Positions 25,581 through 35,399 of a DNA stretch of 64,000 nt are shown one piece after another. This stretch comes from Desulfobacteraceae bacterium. GTDB taxonomy: Bacteria; Desulfobacterota; DSM-4660; Desulfatiglandales; Desulfatiglandaceae. The position numbers were made by a program, and so were the translations under genes. Each line of letters starts with the position of its first letter. Within the stretch, counting starts at the first letter, position 1. The stretch covers positions 1 through 64,000 of the forward strand of contig JAUWMR010000004.1 in NCBI GenBank assembly GCA_030613055.1. The letters run 5' to 3'. Below the pieces are notes generated by a model. That model was not told the DNA's origin. It ran no database searches and saw nothing but the letters and a program-made list of their open reading frames with translations.

Positions 25581-28322
25581 CTACTCGGGCTTTAGCAATG
25601 TCGGGAGCACGATCAATGTGCATAGCAGGGTGAGACCGATTCCTATGGAAAGCAGTTGTCCCATGCTTGCCATCCCGGGATGGGGGGACAGCGCCAGATT
25701 TCCGAAACTACTGATAGTCGTAAGCCCGCTGAGCAGGACCGCTCGTGATGTACTGGTTTTCAGAAGATTACCATCCGCAGGCGGCGCTGTGCGCATACGA
25801 TGAACCATATGTATCCCGTTATCAACTCCAATCCCTAAAATCAGGGGCAGTGCGATCACGTTGGCAAAATTGAACGGGATATCAAGCAGCACTGTGGCAG
25901 CGCCGGTAAGTGCACCGGCAAGAAGCAACAGCAAAAGCACAAGAATGGCATCGATCTTACGTCTCGTAAGAATAATCAACAGTAGGGTAATGGCAATCAG
26001 GGACAGGAGAAATGCCTGCTGAAAGGCCCGAACCACTGCATCGCCTGCTTCAAGGATAATCACCGGATAACCTATGGCATCCGGCGCTATCTTCTGAACC
26101 GCCGCAATAAACCGGCGCATTTTCTTATCATCATTTAGATCCTCCCGAGGGAAAACTTCTATGCGATAATGACCGTCCCCGGAAACCCATCTCCTGACCA
26201 ACTCCCCAGGCAGGGTTTCCTTTGTAACCAACCCTGCTGAAAGCGAGACCCGAAGGTCCCTTAACCTTGCCGGTAGCGAGGCCAAAAGGCTCTTTTCAAG
26301 TCTTTTCAGGGTGTTGCCTTGAAGTGGCCCTTCCTGATCCCCAAGGCAGGCTTTTAATCGTCTGAGACCGTCAAGCAAATGCTTTGCCTCTACAGACAAA
26401 GGGGAGTGATTCTCCCTTGTTAAAAACACCTCAAGAATCTGAATAAGGTTTGCCAGTGAGGTTATTTGCTCCGAATTTGTATAAACTCTTTTCCTGTCAA
26501 TCGCTATCTGGTCAGGCCCCACAATTAGTGAGATGTCTTCAATAATTGCCAGCTTTTCATCCTGTCCGGTCGGAACAAAATCAGCTATCATCACACTCTT
26601 ATCAACCACATCCAGCAAATTAAGACGGTCTGCATATTCCCTGGCGGTTTCAGCATTTGGCGCAAGCACCTTTAGACTCCATGGAGAGTTCTTGCCTTGA
26701 GCTAACAGTTCAACAAACGTGGTAACCGATTCACTTTTTGGATCCTTAAGATTCAATGTGTTGCGGTCGAATTTGACCTGAGATAGGAGGAGTAGTGCGC
26801 CCACGCCCACTATCAGGGCACCGGCGCGGATTCCATTTAAATGGCGACCCGGCAGGGTAAGGAGTACGCCAGTCAGCCTTCCTTGTGCCATTTTGGGGCG
26901 AATGGCCTTCCGGGAAAGAGGCATCAGACCAAGCAGTGCGGGGAGTATAGTGAGGTTGACAAACAGACCAATGAACATACCGGTCCCTGAGATTATGCCT
27001 AATTCTGCAACTCCGGCAAATGCAGTGGGGATAAAGGCATAAAAAGCGATTGATGTAGTACATGCGCAAAGCACGAGAGAACTACCTACGTCCCGGGCAG
27101 TTCGGCTAAGGGACTCCGAGCAGGTATTGCCCTGCCCCATTAATTCCTTATAACGCAGGCAGAAATGTATGGCATAATCAACACCCAGACCAATGTACAA
27201 CACTCCGAAGGCCACCGAAATCATATTCAGGTGGCCCACAGCGGCTGTTGCGAATCCTGCAGTCCAGATAAGTCCTATAATAATGGTCAGCAGTGTACTG
27301 AAAACCAGCCTTGGCGAGCCAAGACCTGCAAAAAGGACCACGCCAACCATGACAAAAGCAAGCAGACCGGCTATCAGGGCTCCCCTTCTAACACCTTGCA
27401 TTTCTTCATATTCGAGTGCCGCGTCACCGGTAATGCGGAGTCGTATTCCATTATCGCGGTTCAGCTTAAGTTCCCCTGCAAAACGTTGAACTGCCTCCAT
27501 GGCAGCCTTCGCCGGCATTAACCTGCTGTAGTCAAGCCGGGGACGAACCATAATAAAGCGCCGCCGCTCATCCGGGTCTGACTTACCTCCCTGCATCAAC
27601 TCCAACCACGAAAGTTCATAGAATCTCTGGTTGAGTACGGCCTCAATCGCTGAATTTACCCGCTCAAACAGGGGCGATAAATCAATCTCATCTCCATCCA
27701 TTACCGCTTCAACGGCGCTATACAAAATGGAAAAAAGTCCACATATGCTCTGATCACGGGCCAATTTTGCCAGGAAGGGCTGGACCTTTGCCAGATTATC
27801 GGCAAGGTCCTCTAATTCCGAAGGGCTGAGATACAGGAGGGCATGTTTCTTAAAAAACCTTTCTCCCCCGGGGAGATAGACCGAATGAAAGAGGCCTGGT
27901 TCACGTTTCAGCCTGCCTGCAAGGGCTGAACCAGCATCCTGGGCAATATCAGGCGTATCTCCATCAATCACAATTAGCAGGGTGTTGTGGTACTGGGGAA
28001 ATGCCCGCTTGTACTCTTCGTGAATGAGACGAAAGCGGACGGACTCCGAGAGCATGTCTGTGGTATCAGTACTGATGCCGAGGTTGTTAACAGTGTAATA
28101 CAAGAGCATCCCTGTTACAACGGCTGAGGAGACCAACACCCACGGGGCAAACCGGATAACGAATTCCACCCAATGGGAGAGCGTTCTGCCCAGAATACCT
28201 GTGTTTCGTTTAACCAACTTTTCGCTTGCCTCGCAAAAGAAACATGTAACGTCTCGGAATTTCTTTCCCGCCATGGCGGGAAAATTAAAGATGTTTATTG
28301 AGGCTTGGTAGTCTTGCCTCAT
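25581..28322 (-). CDS. hpnN: HpnN, RND-family hopanoid exporter
   Basis: HpnN-type RND proteins move hopanoids toward the outer membrane. The 913-residue protein has the RND layout: one N-terminal helix near residue 60, a large periplasmic loop, helices 2-6 around 320-460, then a second repeat with a loop and five final helices ending near residue 910. It contains GLGVDYAIHF and GIGVDNGIHM, the mirrored RND motifs. The first 30 or so residues come from two palindromic repeats, so the real start may be a TTG 36 codons in. It is last in the hopanoid cluster. Confidence 0.85.
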   Translation of the reverse strand: MRQDYQASINIFNFPAMAGKKFRDVTCFFCEASEKLVKRNTGILGRTLSHWVEFVIRFAPWVLVSSAVVTGMLLYYTVNNLGISTDTTDMLSESVRFRLIHEEYKRAFPQYHNTLLIVIDGDTPDIAQDAGSALAGRLKREPGLFHSVYLPGGERFFKKHALLYLSPSELEDLADNLAKVQPFLAKLARDQSICGLFSILYSAVEAVMDGDEIDLSPLFERVNSAIEAVLNQRFYELSWLELMQGGKSDPDERRRFIMVRPRLDYSRLMPAKAAMEAVQRFAGELKLNRDNGIRLRITGDAALEYEEMQGVRRGALIAGLLAFVMVGVVLFAGLGSPRLVFSTLLTIIIGLIWTAGFATAAVGHLNMISVAFGVLYIGLGVDYAIHFCLRYKELMGQGNTCSESLSRTARDVGSSLVLCACTTSIAFYAFIPTAFAGVAELGIISGTGMFIGLFVNLTILPALLGLMPLSRKAIRPKMAQGRLTGVLLTLPGRHLNGIRAGALIVGVGALLLLSQVKFDRNTLNLKDPKSESVTTFVELLAQGKNSPWSLKVLAPNAETAREYADRLNLLDVVDKSVMIADFVPTGQDEKLAIIEDISLIVGPDQIAIDRKRVYTNSEQITSLANLIQILEVFLTRENHSPLSVEAKHLLDGLRRLKACLGDQEGPLQGNTLKRLEKSLLASLPARLRDLRVSLSAGLVTKETLPGELVRRWVSGDGHYRIEVFPREDLNDDKKMRRFIAAVQKIAPDAIGYPVIILEAGDAVVRAFQQAFLLSLIAITLLLIILTRRKIDAILVLLLLLLAGALTGAATVLLDIPFNFANVIALPLILGIGVDNGIHMVHRMRTAPPADGNLLKTSTSRAVLLSGLTTISSFGNLALSPHPGMASMGQLLSIGIGLTLLCTLIVLPTLLKPE

Positions 28323-28440
28323 CCCCGCTCTGTGAGCGGGAAGAATAATGGAATCATTCCAATCCCGCTAAAGACGGGATCTTCGACTTTCCAACTGGGG
28401 CGAAGCCCCTAAGTTCACGGAGGCTAGGGATCAGCCTGCC
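28264..28440. repeat. Run of CCCGC/GCGGG palindromes between hpnG and hpnN
   Basis: Several hairpin units occur in a row: TTCCCGCCATGGCGGGAA (28265-28282), CCCCGCTCTGTGAGCGGG, TCCCGCTAAAGACGGGA, and GGGGCGAAGCCCC. They overlap the annotated N-terminus of hpnN and run up to the end of hpnG. Confidence 0.7.
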
Positions 28441-29156
28441 TGTGCGGGCGAGCCGCAGGCAGACAGGGGCTCAGGGCGTAAAAATCTCCTGCCGGTAAGA
28501 CGCAAAACAGCAGCCAGGGTTCGGCGGGCTGCGCGGAAGTTCCGGCCAAGACGAAACACTGGGTATAACTCTTCAGGATGCCGGGCCAGGCCTTTAAGAA
28601 GACCCGAAATGCACAACCTGCCGAGATCATCTGTAGCGGCCAGGGCGCTGGCTGGAACTATCATATCCACGGTATCGGAAATGGCCCGTATGGCAACAAA
28701 AGGCACTCGTGCCCTGAGCGCCACACCGACCACGGCAGCACTCTCCATGTCCACCGCAACGGCACCATATTGATTGTACAGGTCCTTCTTTTCCGAAGGG
28801 CTGGTCAGGACAGCAGGACTTTGTAATAACGGTCCCGTATGGATGTCAAAATAATTATTCAGGCGAACAGAGAGGCGTTCGTGCCAGGTAGCATCAACGG
28901 CAAAACTGGTTCGATCCGGTAAAAGGATTTTTTCAGGAAGGATCAGGCTTCCGGGAGAAAGTCCGGCCATGAGACCGCCCGCGCTGCCCCAGGTAAGCAA
29001 GGCAGTGGCACCTTTTTTCATAAGCGCCTCGGCAGCAAGCCGTGCAGGCTCAGCGCCAATTCCAGAGCATTTTACGAGAATACACTCATCCGCAACCTTT
29101 TCTGTCAGCCCCCGGGCCTCTAAGCTCAATGCTACTACAACCCCGGTTAGTGTCAA
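28431..29156 (-). CDS. hpnG: HpnG, hopanoid-associated nucleoside phosphorylase
   Basis: HpnG removes adenine from adenosylhopane to give ribosylhopane. The 241-residue protein has the phosphorylase-superfamily segments SGIGAEPA, TWGSAGGL and VDMESAAVVGVA, followed by AISDT with the catalytic Asp. The start is a TTG at 29156, inside TTGA overlapping the shc stop, which implies translational coupling. The last dozen residues (LSACGSPAQAG) are encoded by a palindromic repeat, so the C-terminus is probably shorter in relatives. It lies between shc and hpnN. Confidence 0.88.
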   Translation of the reverse strand: MTLTGVVVALSLEARGLTEKVADECILVKCSGIGAEPARLAAEALMKKGATALLTWGSAGGLMAGLSPGSLILPEKILLPDRTSFAVDATWHERLSVRLNNYFDIHTGPLLQSPAVLTSPSEKKDLYNQYGAVAVDMESAAVVGVALRARVPFVAIRAISDTVDMIVPASALAATDDLGRLCISGLLKGLARHPEELYPVFRLGRNFRAARRTLAAVLRLTGRRFLRPEPLSACGSPAQAG

Positions 29157-31072
29157 GACACTCCCCTAAGCCGGAGATTGCGATAGCGCGCAAGAGCCCA
29201 CAGGGGAAAATATTTATCATAGCCGTGGTATTTCAAATAGAATACCCTGGGAAAACCCGGGGCAGTAAACGAGTCGTCTTTCCACAAACCGTCACTTTGC
29301 TGTTTGCGTATCAGATACTCAGCGCCCCGGCGTACCTCAGGCGAATCGACTTGCCCTGCAGACATCAGGCCAAGCATGGCCCAGGCAGTCTGAAATGATG
29401 TACTATCATAATCCTCTTTAGGCGATCTTGAATCAAAATACGTACTGCAGCACTCGCCCCATCCACCATCGGAACGTTGCATTTTTTTCAGCCATGCCAC
29501 TGCGTTCTGGATGAAGTCATTGTCAGGACTATGGCCGGCCTCGGCCATGGCATCCAGAACCGACCATGTACCATAAATATAATTTGTTCCCCAGCGACCG
29601 AACCAGGAACCGTTCGCCTCCTGTTCCTTACGAAGATACTCAAGACATGCCTCAAGCGCCGATTTCTGGTCATTACGGCCGCAGAGTGATAGAAGAACAG
29701 CGCAGCGAGCGCTTACATCGCTGGTTGGGGGATCAAGAAGTGCCCCGTGATCAGCAAATGGGATGTCATTGAGATAATAACAGGTATTATCCACATCAAA
29801 GGAGGCAAATCCGCCGTTTTTTGCCTGCATCCCGCAGATCCAGTCTGTAGCACGCCGTATTGCCTCACTGTAACGTTCAGGGTGTGCCCGATGCATAGCC
29901 CATGCCACAATAGCTGTGTCGTCAAGATCGGGGTAATATTCATTGTTAAACTGGAACGCCCAGCCACCGGCCTTTAGATCAGGCCTGTCCTTGCGCCAGT
30001 CCCCCTTTCCATTAAGGATTTGCCTGTCTTTAAGCCAGTCCAATGCGCGGAAAGTATGTTGTGTGGCTGTCCCATTTCCAGCCTCAAAAAGTGCAAGGCT
30101 GGTCAGTGCGGTATCCCAAACAGGGGATACGCATGGCTGGCAGTAAGCGGATCTCTCATTGATCACAAGGAGATTATCCAGGGCCTGCCTTGCAGCTTTG
30201 CGATAAGGGTGATCCGAAGGATATCCCAGGCATGCCAGGGCCTCCAGGGCATTTATCATGGCAGGAAAGATAGCGCCCAGTCCGTCCGTGCCATTTAGGT
30301 GTTCCACAAGCCATTCTTCGGCCTTTCTTAAGGCACGCCTGCGCATCCATCCAGGAATATAGGGCTCAAGATGACGTCCGGCCCGTTCAAGTTGCAGAAT
30401 CAACCTGTTGAGGCGAGAACGGACCGAGAAATAGCCTTCCTCTTTTTCCGGCGGCGTGATGAAGAGTTCACTGATATTAATCCGTTTTGGATTTTTTGCC
30501 TGTGGTTTGAGTGTGCACAAAACGGCCAGGGGGATCATTACAGTGCGCGACCAATAGGATACCCTATTCAAATGAAAAGGAAACCACCGGGGCATAAGCA
30601 TGATTTCTATAGGAAGAAAAGGCACCCCCGTCCAGGGAACCTGGGCGAAAAGCGCAAGGGTATAGCGGGTTAATACATTAGCATGGGCTGCGCCCCCATT
30701 AGCCAGGATCCATTCCCTGGCTTTCACCATGTGCGGACCATCCGGGCTGTCTCCGGCTATTTTCAGGGCATAGTATACCTTAACCGAGCAGCTCAGATTC
30801 GAATCTCCACCATAGAAAAGACTCCAGCCCCCGTCCTTACACTGGTGGGAACGCAAATAGACTGCTATCTTTGCCTCAATATCCTCATCAATTTCTCCCA
30901 TGAAGTGCATCATCAGGAGATATTCGGCAGGTATGGTACAATCCGCCTCTAATTCGAAACACCAGTAGCCGTCCGCATGTTGATGATCTATAAGAACTTT
31001 GCTGGCCGCGTCGATTGTCTGGTCAAGGTCTCTTTCAAATGGAGTTTTCACATGAACTGTCTCGTTTTGCAT
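29153..31072 (-). CDS. shc: Squalene-hopene cyclase
   Basis: Shc cyclises squalene to hopene on the cytoplasmic membrane face. The 639-residue protein carries the catalytic DxDD motif as PDLDDTA at about residue 382. It also has several QW-type repeats, such as QCKDGGWSLFYGG near the start and QRSDGGWGE and QEANGSWFGRWG in the last third. Length fits the family. The GTG/ATG region before it is AT-rich and probably holds a promoter. It is followed directly by hpnG with overlapping stop and start. Confidence 0.96.
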   Translation of the reverse strand: MQNETVHVKTPFERDLDQTIDAASKVLIDHQHADGYWCFELEADCTIPAEYLLMMHFMGEIDEDIEAKIAVYLRSHQCKDGGWSLFYGGDSNLSCSVKVYYALKIAGDSPDGPHMVKAREWILANGGAAHANVLTRYTLALFAQVPWTGVPFLPIEIMLMPRWFPFHLNRVSYWSRTVMIPLAVLCTLKPQAKNPKRINISELFITPPEKEEGYFSVRSRLNRLILQLERAGRHLEPYIPGWMRRRALRKAEEWLVEHLNGTDGLGAIFPAMINALEALACLGYPSDHPYRKAARQALDNLLVINERSAYCQPCVSPVWDTALTSLALFEAGNGTATQHTFRALDWLKDRQILNGKGDWRKDRPDLKAGGWAFQFNNEYYPDLDDTAIVAWAMHRAHPERYSEAIRRATDWICGMQAKNGGFASFDVDNTCYYLNDIPFADHGALLDPPTSDVSARCAVLLSLCGRNDQKSALEACLEYLRKEQEANGSWFGRWGTNYIYGTWSVLDAMAEAGHSPDNDFIQNAVAWLKKMQRSDGGWGECCSTYFDSRSPKEDYDSTSFQTAWAMLGLMSAGQVDSPEVRRGAEYLIRKQQSDGLWKDDSFTAPGFPRVFYLKYHGYDKYFPLWALARYRNLRLRGVS

Positions 31073-31235
31073 TAAATGTAGTGTACTCGGAATTGCCTAC
31101 GTGGATTTCATCTTCAATATTGTTTCTATAGCAATGCTAATAAAAAATTAGCCTTTACTATCAGATATAATTTAAGAAAGCAATATAAAAATAAAATATT
31201 TATACCAATTTTACATTAAATAGCCTTGCTATGAT

Positions 31236-31835
31236 TCAGCCCGCCTCGAGGATTATCTTTTCGGCTAACTTATCAAGAAGTGCCTTGAAGCCCTTTTTTT
31301 TGAGAAAGGCCGTATAATCTGCCCGCTTTAGAGAGATATCACTGACGCCGTTGGCAATGACATTGATTATAAGCCATTGATTATCCCTGTTGTGCAGGAT
31401 ATAATCCAGCTCGACCTCATCCCTGTTACGTTTTACAAGAACGGTTTTTATCATCAGTCGTCCCCGCCGGAGTTCCTTTGCAGAGACCATTTTAAAATAC
31501 TCCCCTGAATAACCGTCAAAGCGCCCGGCATAAGTAGCAATACTCAGCCGGGTGAAGACCTCAACAAACTTCCCTCTCTCCTCTTCACTGAAATTGTGCC
31601 AGTATCTTCCCGCCACAATTCTGGAAATGAACGTAAAATCAAAACCGGACTTTATCACCGGGGCAAGCCGGTCGTATCGCCCTTTATATCCGAGCTCACC
31701 GGCCTGCTTCATGACGCTCATTAGCGTAGAATGGAGGTTTTCGACTACCTGTCTCGCCGTATCAGCCCCAGCCGGGCGTGACAACATGAAAATGAGCATA
31801 ACCAAAATCGGCACCAGTAGAAGTCTTAATTTCAT
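31236..31835 (-). CDS. hpnM: HpnM, MlaC/Ttg2-like periplasmic protein
   Basis: The 199-residue product has a signal peptide (KLRLLLVPILVMLIFML then RPAGA) and the Ttg2/MlaC fold that shuttles lipids across the periplasm. Segments such as FDFTFISRIVAGRYW and FTRLSIATYAGRFDGY are typical. HpnM is the hopanoid-cluster member of this family and works with HpnN. I chose the ATG at 31835, after AAAGGAAATAAT, over one six codons upstream. It lies between hpnH and shc. Confidence 0.88.
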   Translation of the reverse strand: MKLRLLLVPILVMLIFMLSRPAGADTARQVVENLHSTLMSVMKQAGELGYKGRYDRLAPVIKSGFDFTFISRIVAGRYWHNFSEEERGKFVEVFTRLSIATYAGRFDGYSGEYFKMVSAKELRRGRLMIKTVLVKRNRDEVELDYILHNRDNQWLIINVIANGVSDISLKRADYTAFLKKKGFKALLDKLAEKIILEAG

Positions 31836-31859
31836 ATTATTTCCTTTAAACATGATGAA

Positions 31860-32007
31860 CTAGTAAAAAGTCAGAAAGCACCCGTTTTCGTCATTCCCGC
31901 GAAGGCGGGAATCCAGTCCCGCCATAGGCGGGATTATTGGACTCCCGCTGTAGTTTATCCCGCACTTGATGCGGGGCGGGAGTGACGTGATTTTGACTTT
32001 TTACGAA
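31860..32007. repeat. Palindromic intergenic repeat, family A, copy 2
   Basis: It starts TAGTAAAAAGTCAGAAAGCA and ends TTTGACTTTTTACGAATGC, an inverted pair. Inside are ATTCCCGCGAAGGCGGGAAT, GTCCCGCCATAGGCGGGA and a third hairpin. The first 50 bases are the reverse complement of 1030-1080. It separates hpnM from hpnH. Confidence 0.8.
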
Positions 32008-32033
32008 TGCATTAACCTAGATTACTGCCATTT

Positions 32034-33119
32034 TTATTTTGCCAGCCCTGCGCCGGCTAAATGAACGGTTTGCCGGCCAACCAAAGCCAAATCTTGGGCC
32101 ATCGGACCATTTGTACGAGGACCGCGATAGGATATCATCAAGGCCTTCAGGGGGTGTTTAAACACTTCAGTTACGGCCGTGGCCTCAAACCCGCTGTGAA
32201 GCATACAGTTGGCACACTTAGGATTGCGCCCAAGCCCATAAGCATCCCAATCAGTCTCTTCCATGAGTTCCTCGAAACTAATGGCACATCCCTCATCTAA
32301 CAGGTAACAGGGTCTCTGCCATCCAAACACGTTACGCGTCGGGTTACCCCAGGGGGTACACTGGTATGATTGGTTTCCGGCTAAAAAGTCAAGGTAAAGG
32401 CTCGTGTGGTTGAACTTCCATCTGCGGCCCTTACCGAGTTTGAATATTTCCCGGAAGAGTTGTTTGCTGACAGTTCGTTTTAGAAAAACATCCCGGCACG
32501 GCACTGTATCATAGCTGAAGCCTGGAGTTACAGTAATTCCCTCCACCCCGAGGCTTGAAATAAATTCGAAAAACCCGGCCATCTCTTCAGCGGTCACGCC
32601 TTCATAAAGTGTGCAATTAATTGTGACGCGAAATCCCTCTGCACGAGCAATGCGGATAGCCTCTACCGCCACATCAAAAACTCCTTGCCGGGATACAGAT
32701 GTATCATGCCGTTCACGATTGCCGTCAAGATGGACTGAAAAAGTAAAATAAGGCGATGGAAGATAATTATGAATCTGATTTTTCAGCAAAAGGCCATTGG
32801 TACAGAGATAGACAAACTTCTTGTGCTGTATGATCCCCCTGACAATCTGAGGCATTCCCTCATGCAGAAAAGGTTCGCCACCGGCAATGGAAACCACCGG
32901 GGCACCGCATTCGTCCACAGCAGATAGACACTCAACCACGCTGAGACGCTTATTAAGAACCTCATCAGGATGGTCGATCTTCCCACATCCAGGGCATGCA
33001 AGGTTGCATTGAAACAGGGGTTCCAGCATCAGGACTAAAGGGTATCGCCTTCTCCTTCGCAGTTGTTGAGCCATAATATAACAGGCTATCCTATATTGCT
33101 GAATAAAGGGTACACCCAT
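32034..33119 (-). CDS. hpnH: HpnH, adenosylhopane synthase (radical SAM)
   Basis: HpnH uses a radical SAM reaction to attach a 5'-deoxyadenosyl group to hopene, the first side-chain step toward bacteriohopanepolyols. The 361-residue protein has the cluster motif CNLACPGC (Cys38, 42, 45), the SAM segment SIAGGEPFLHEGM, CTNGLLL, and conserved later cysteines in KCANCMLHSGFEA. Its opening, with GVPFIQQYRIACYIMAQQL, is characteristic. It sits 12 bases after the HpnL-like gene in the hopanoid cluster. Confidence 0.95.
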   Translation of the reverse strand: MGVPFIQQYRIACYIMAQQLRRRRRYPLVLMLEPLFQCNLACPGCGKIDHPDEVLNKRLSVVECLSAVDECGAPVVSIAGGEPFLHEGMPQIVRGIIQHKKFVYLCTNGLLLKNQIHNYLPSPYFTFSVHLDGNRERHDTSVSRQGVFDVAVEAIRIARAEGFRVTINCTLYEGVTAEEMAGFFEFISSLGVEGITVTPGFSYDTVPCRDVFLKRTVSKQLFREIFKLGKGRRWKFNHTSLYLDFLAGNQSYQCTPWGNPTRNVFGWQRPCYLLDEGCAISFEELMEETDWDAYGLGRNPKCANCMLHSGFEATAVTEVFKHPLKALMISYRGPRTNGPMAQDLALVGRQTVHLAGAGLAK

Positions 33120-33131
33120 AATTAACGTCTC

Positions 33132-34133
33132 TCATTTCTTTAATACGAATTTCCTGTGAGCCTTCTGCTTGGCGGGCCACAAACGCCTTCCCTCTGCAAT
33201 CTGCCACGCAATAAGACCCGGCAGTCCTAAAAGCAGATCGCGTACCCGCTTGGTAAGAGAAAGCGCAAGCGACACTTCAGGGCCAAGACCGATCAGGCCG
33301 CCAATAATAATAAGGCCGCCCTCCTGCACTCCAAGAGCGCCTGGAACAAAGAAGGCAGCAGACCGAATCGCCTGGCCCAGGCTCTCCAGGAGAAAGGCGT
33401 TTGCAACAGTAACAGGCGCACCGAGAAAATAGAGGGCCAGCCAGACCTCTCCGACCCCTGCAATCCACCCGCACAGATGCCATACGCCGGCCCTTAACAG
33501 GGCGGCGCGATTGCTGTAAATGTTCCTGATAGCATTGTCAAGAGCTACCGCACCCCCAACCAGATACTGCCAGTCACGGTTGCCGCCAAAATGGACAAAG
33601 ACCCTGACAAGTGCGCTGAACATACCAAAACGCTGGGCAAGACAAAAACCGGTTACAAGCAGTGTCATGATCCCGAGACCGATGAGCACTATTGTAACTG
33701 CGTCATGTATGCCTGAGCTTAACAGTAATACGACTCCCATCAGGGTGAAAACCATCTGTGTCACAACCCCAACGGTAAGCCCTGCGACAACGCTTGCTCC
33801 TGATACGGGACCGGGCACACCCTGGTGGATAATCAACCGGGTCTTGGCCAGGTCTCCTCCCACCTGCATGGCCGGCAACAGCCCATTAATTGATTCACCA
33901 ATCCAACGTGCCCACACAAGAACACGGAGCGAAGGTCTGTTCTCATAATAAAAAAGACCTTGCCAGGCAATACTATCCGCTATTAACGCCGCTGAGTGAG
34001 ACAGGCTTATCCAGACAAGACCCCAACCGGCCACGGTCAGGGCAACCATTACATCCCCAAGGCCATGATAGCCTATCAGGAAAATGAAAAGCGCCAACCC
34101 TCCAACAAAGAGTAAATAACCGCTCGTTCTCAT
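33132..34133 (-). CDS. hpnL: HpnL-like integral membrane protein (UPF0104)
   Basis: The 333-residue protein has about eight hydrophobic segments and the family words LLPAMQVGGDLAK and PGALGVQEGG. These are shared with the lysylphosphatidylglycerol-synthase transmembrane/UPF0104 group, to which HpnL belongs. I set the start at the ATG at 34133, which overlaps the hpnA stop (TAATG), over an alternative nine codons upstream. Its role in hopanoid metabolism or lipid flipping is inferred from the family and from its place between hpnA and hpnH. Confidence 0.82.
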   Translation of the reverse strand: MRTSGYLLFVGGLALFIFLIGYHGLGDVMVALTVAGWGLVWISLSHSAALIADSIAWQGLFYYENRPSLRVLVWARWIGESINGLLPAMQVGGDLAKTRLIIHQGVPGPVSGASVVAGLTVGVVTQMVFTLMGVVLLLSSGIHDAVTIVLIGLGIMTLLVTGFCLAQRFGMFSALVRVFVHFGGNRDWQYLVGGAVALDNAIRNIYSNRAALLRAGVWHLCGWIAGVGEVWLALYFLGAPVTVANAFLLESLGQAIRSAAFFVPGALGVQEGGLIIIGGLIGLGPEVSLALSLTKRVRDLLLGLPGLIAWQIAEGRRLWPAKQKAHRKFVLKK

Positions 34134-35122
34134 TAGCAATACCCATTTTCTCTGAACCAACCCACAGCATCGCGCAAGGCATCAATCACCGGCCTGGCCT
34201 TAAAACCTAATTCCTTCACCGCCTTTTTATGTGAAAAAAACATCAGCTTTTTTGCTAATCGTACACCGTCAACCGTAACTAATGGTTCCCTTCTCCCGGT
34301 CATGCGCGCCCAGGTCTCGGCCGCGTATGCGATAGGCAAAACTAAATTGTGGGGTAAGCGAAGCCATGGTCTTGGGTGCCCGGTTATTTTGGCCAGTTCC
34401 GTGAGGATCTCTTTAAGCGTCATATTGCATGCGCCCAAAATATAACGCTGGCCAATCCTGCCGTGCTCAAAGGCCAACATGTGTCCAGTGGCCACGTCAT
34501 CCACGTGTACCAGGTTGAGACCGGTATCAACATAGGCCGGCATTCGCCCTGACGCGGCCTGAAGGATCATCTGTCCGGTTGGGGTAGGTTTTATGTCCCG
34601 GGGACCAACTGGTGCGGAAGGATTCACAATAATGACAGGGAGCCCCTGCTTAATAGCCAGACGGCGCACCTCGGCCTCGGCTAAGTATTTGGAACGTTTG
34701 TAATGACCGATCATTTCAGCAAAAGTTACCGGTGTGTTTTCGTCGGCAGGGCTTCCATCCTGGTTAGAACCCAGGGTGGCAACACTGCTGGTATAAACAA
34801 TTCGGCTTACTCCGGCCCTGGCCGCAGCAAGCATAATGCTTAGCGTTCCGGCCACATTGGTCTGATATATCTCATCCGGCCTGGGCACCCAAAGGCGGTA
34901 ATCAGCGGCTACGTGAAAAAGGACTTCGCAACCGGCAAGGGCATGATGCAGGGACGAGCGGTCATTCAAATCACCGATAACAAGCTCGACCTCCAATCCG
35001 TCAAGGTTGCGGCGATCGCTGTTCGGGCGTATGAGCGCCCTCACATTATGACCGGCATGAATAAGCCGCCGGAGAACCGCAGACCCGATAAAACCGGAGG
35101 CCCCTGTGATCAAAGTCTTCAT
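34133..35122 (-). CDS. hpnA: HpnA, hopanoid-associated NAD-dependent sugar epimerase
   Basis: This extended short-chain dehydrogenase acts on nucleotide sugars. The 329-residue protein shows TGASGFIGSAVLRRL at the N-terminus, the catalytic triad parts YTSSVATLG and YKRSK, and HVDDVATGHMLAFEHG. HpnA homologues occur in many hopanoid clusters, though their exact substrate is not settled. Its stop overlaps the start of the HpnL-like gene. Roughly 280 bases containing a repeat separate it from the polyprenyl synthase gene upstream. Confidence 0.88.
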   Translation of the reverse strand: MKTLITGASGFIGSAVLRRLIHAGHNVRALIRPNSDRRNLDGLEVELVIGDLNDRSSLHHALAGCEVLFHVAADYRLWVPRPDEIYQTNVAGTLSIMLAAARAGVSRIVYTSSVATLGSNQDGSPADENTPVTFAEMIGHYKRSKYLAEAEVRRLAIKQGLPVIIVNPSAPVGPRDIKPTPTGQMILQAASGRMPAYVDTGLNLVHVDDVATGHMLAFEHGRIGQRYILGACNMTLKEILTELAKITGHPRPWLRLPHNLVLPIAYAAETWARMTGRREPLVTVDGVRLAKKLMFFSHKKAVKELGFKARPVIDALRDAVGWFRENGYC

Positions 35123-35193
35123 TGCATTTTTCCAATATAAGATATGGGGTAACTACCCGGGTCGTCAGGTTCAAGGCAATATCATTAACTTAA

Positions 35194-35264
35194 AGCGTAG
35201 CGCAGGGCTTTAGCCCTGCCGAGAACTCGTGCAATACGGCAGGGCTGAAGCCCTGCGCTACATT
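35194..35264. repeat. Palindromic repeat, family C, copy 2
   Basis: GCGTAGCGCAGGGCTTTAGC and its complement GGGCTGAAGCCCTGCGCTAC form a long near-perfect inverted repeat with a 20-base spacer. It shares the core word with 25371-25400. It lies upstream of hpnA. Confidence 0.75.
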
Positions 35265-35399
35265 AGAAGATGCCTGCGCCGGTTTGGGCCCTTTAAGTTA
35301 ATGACATTTAGGCTCACGGTTCGGGATTCAGGCATAAACCCGGTGCTCTGAACCTGAGTGATTCCGATAAAAGATAAGGCTTTTCCCTCTGTCCGCCGG

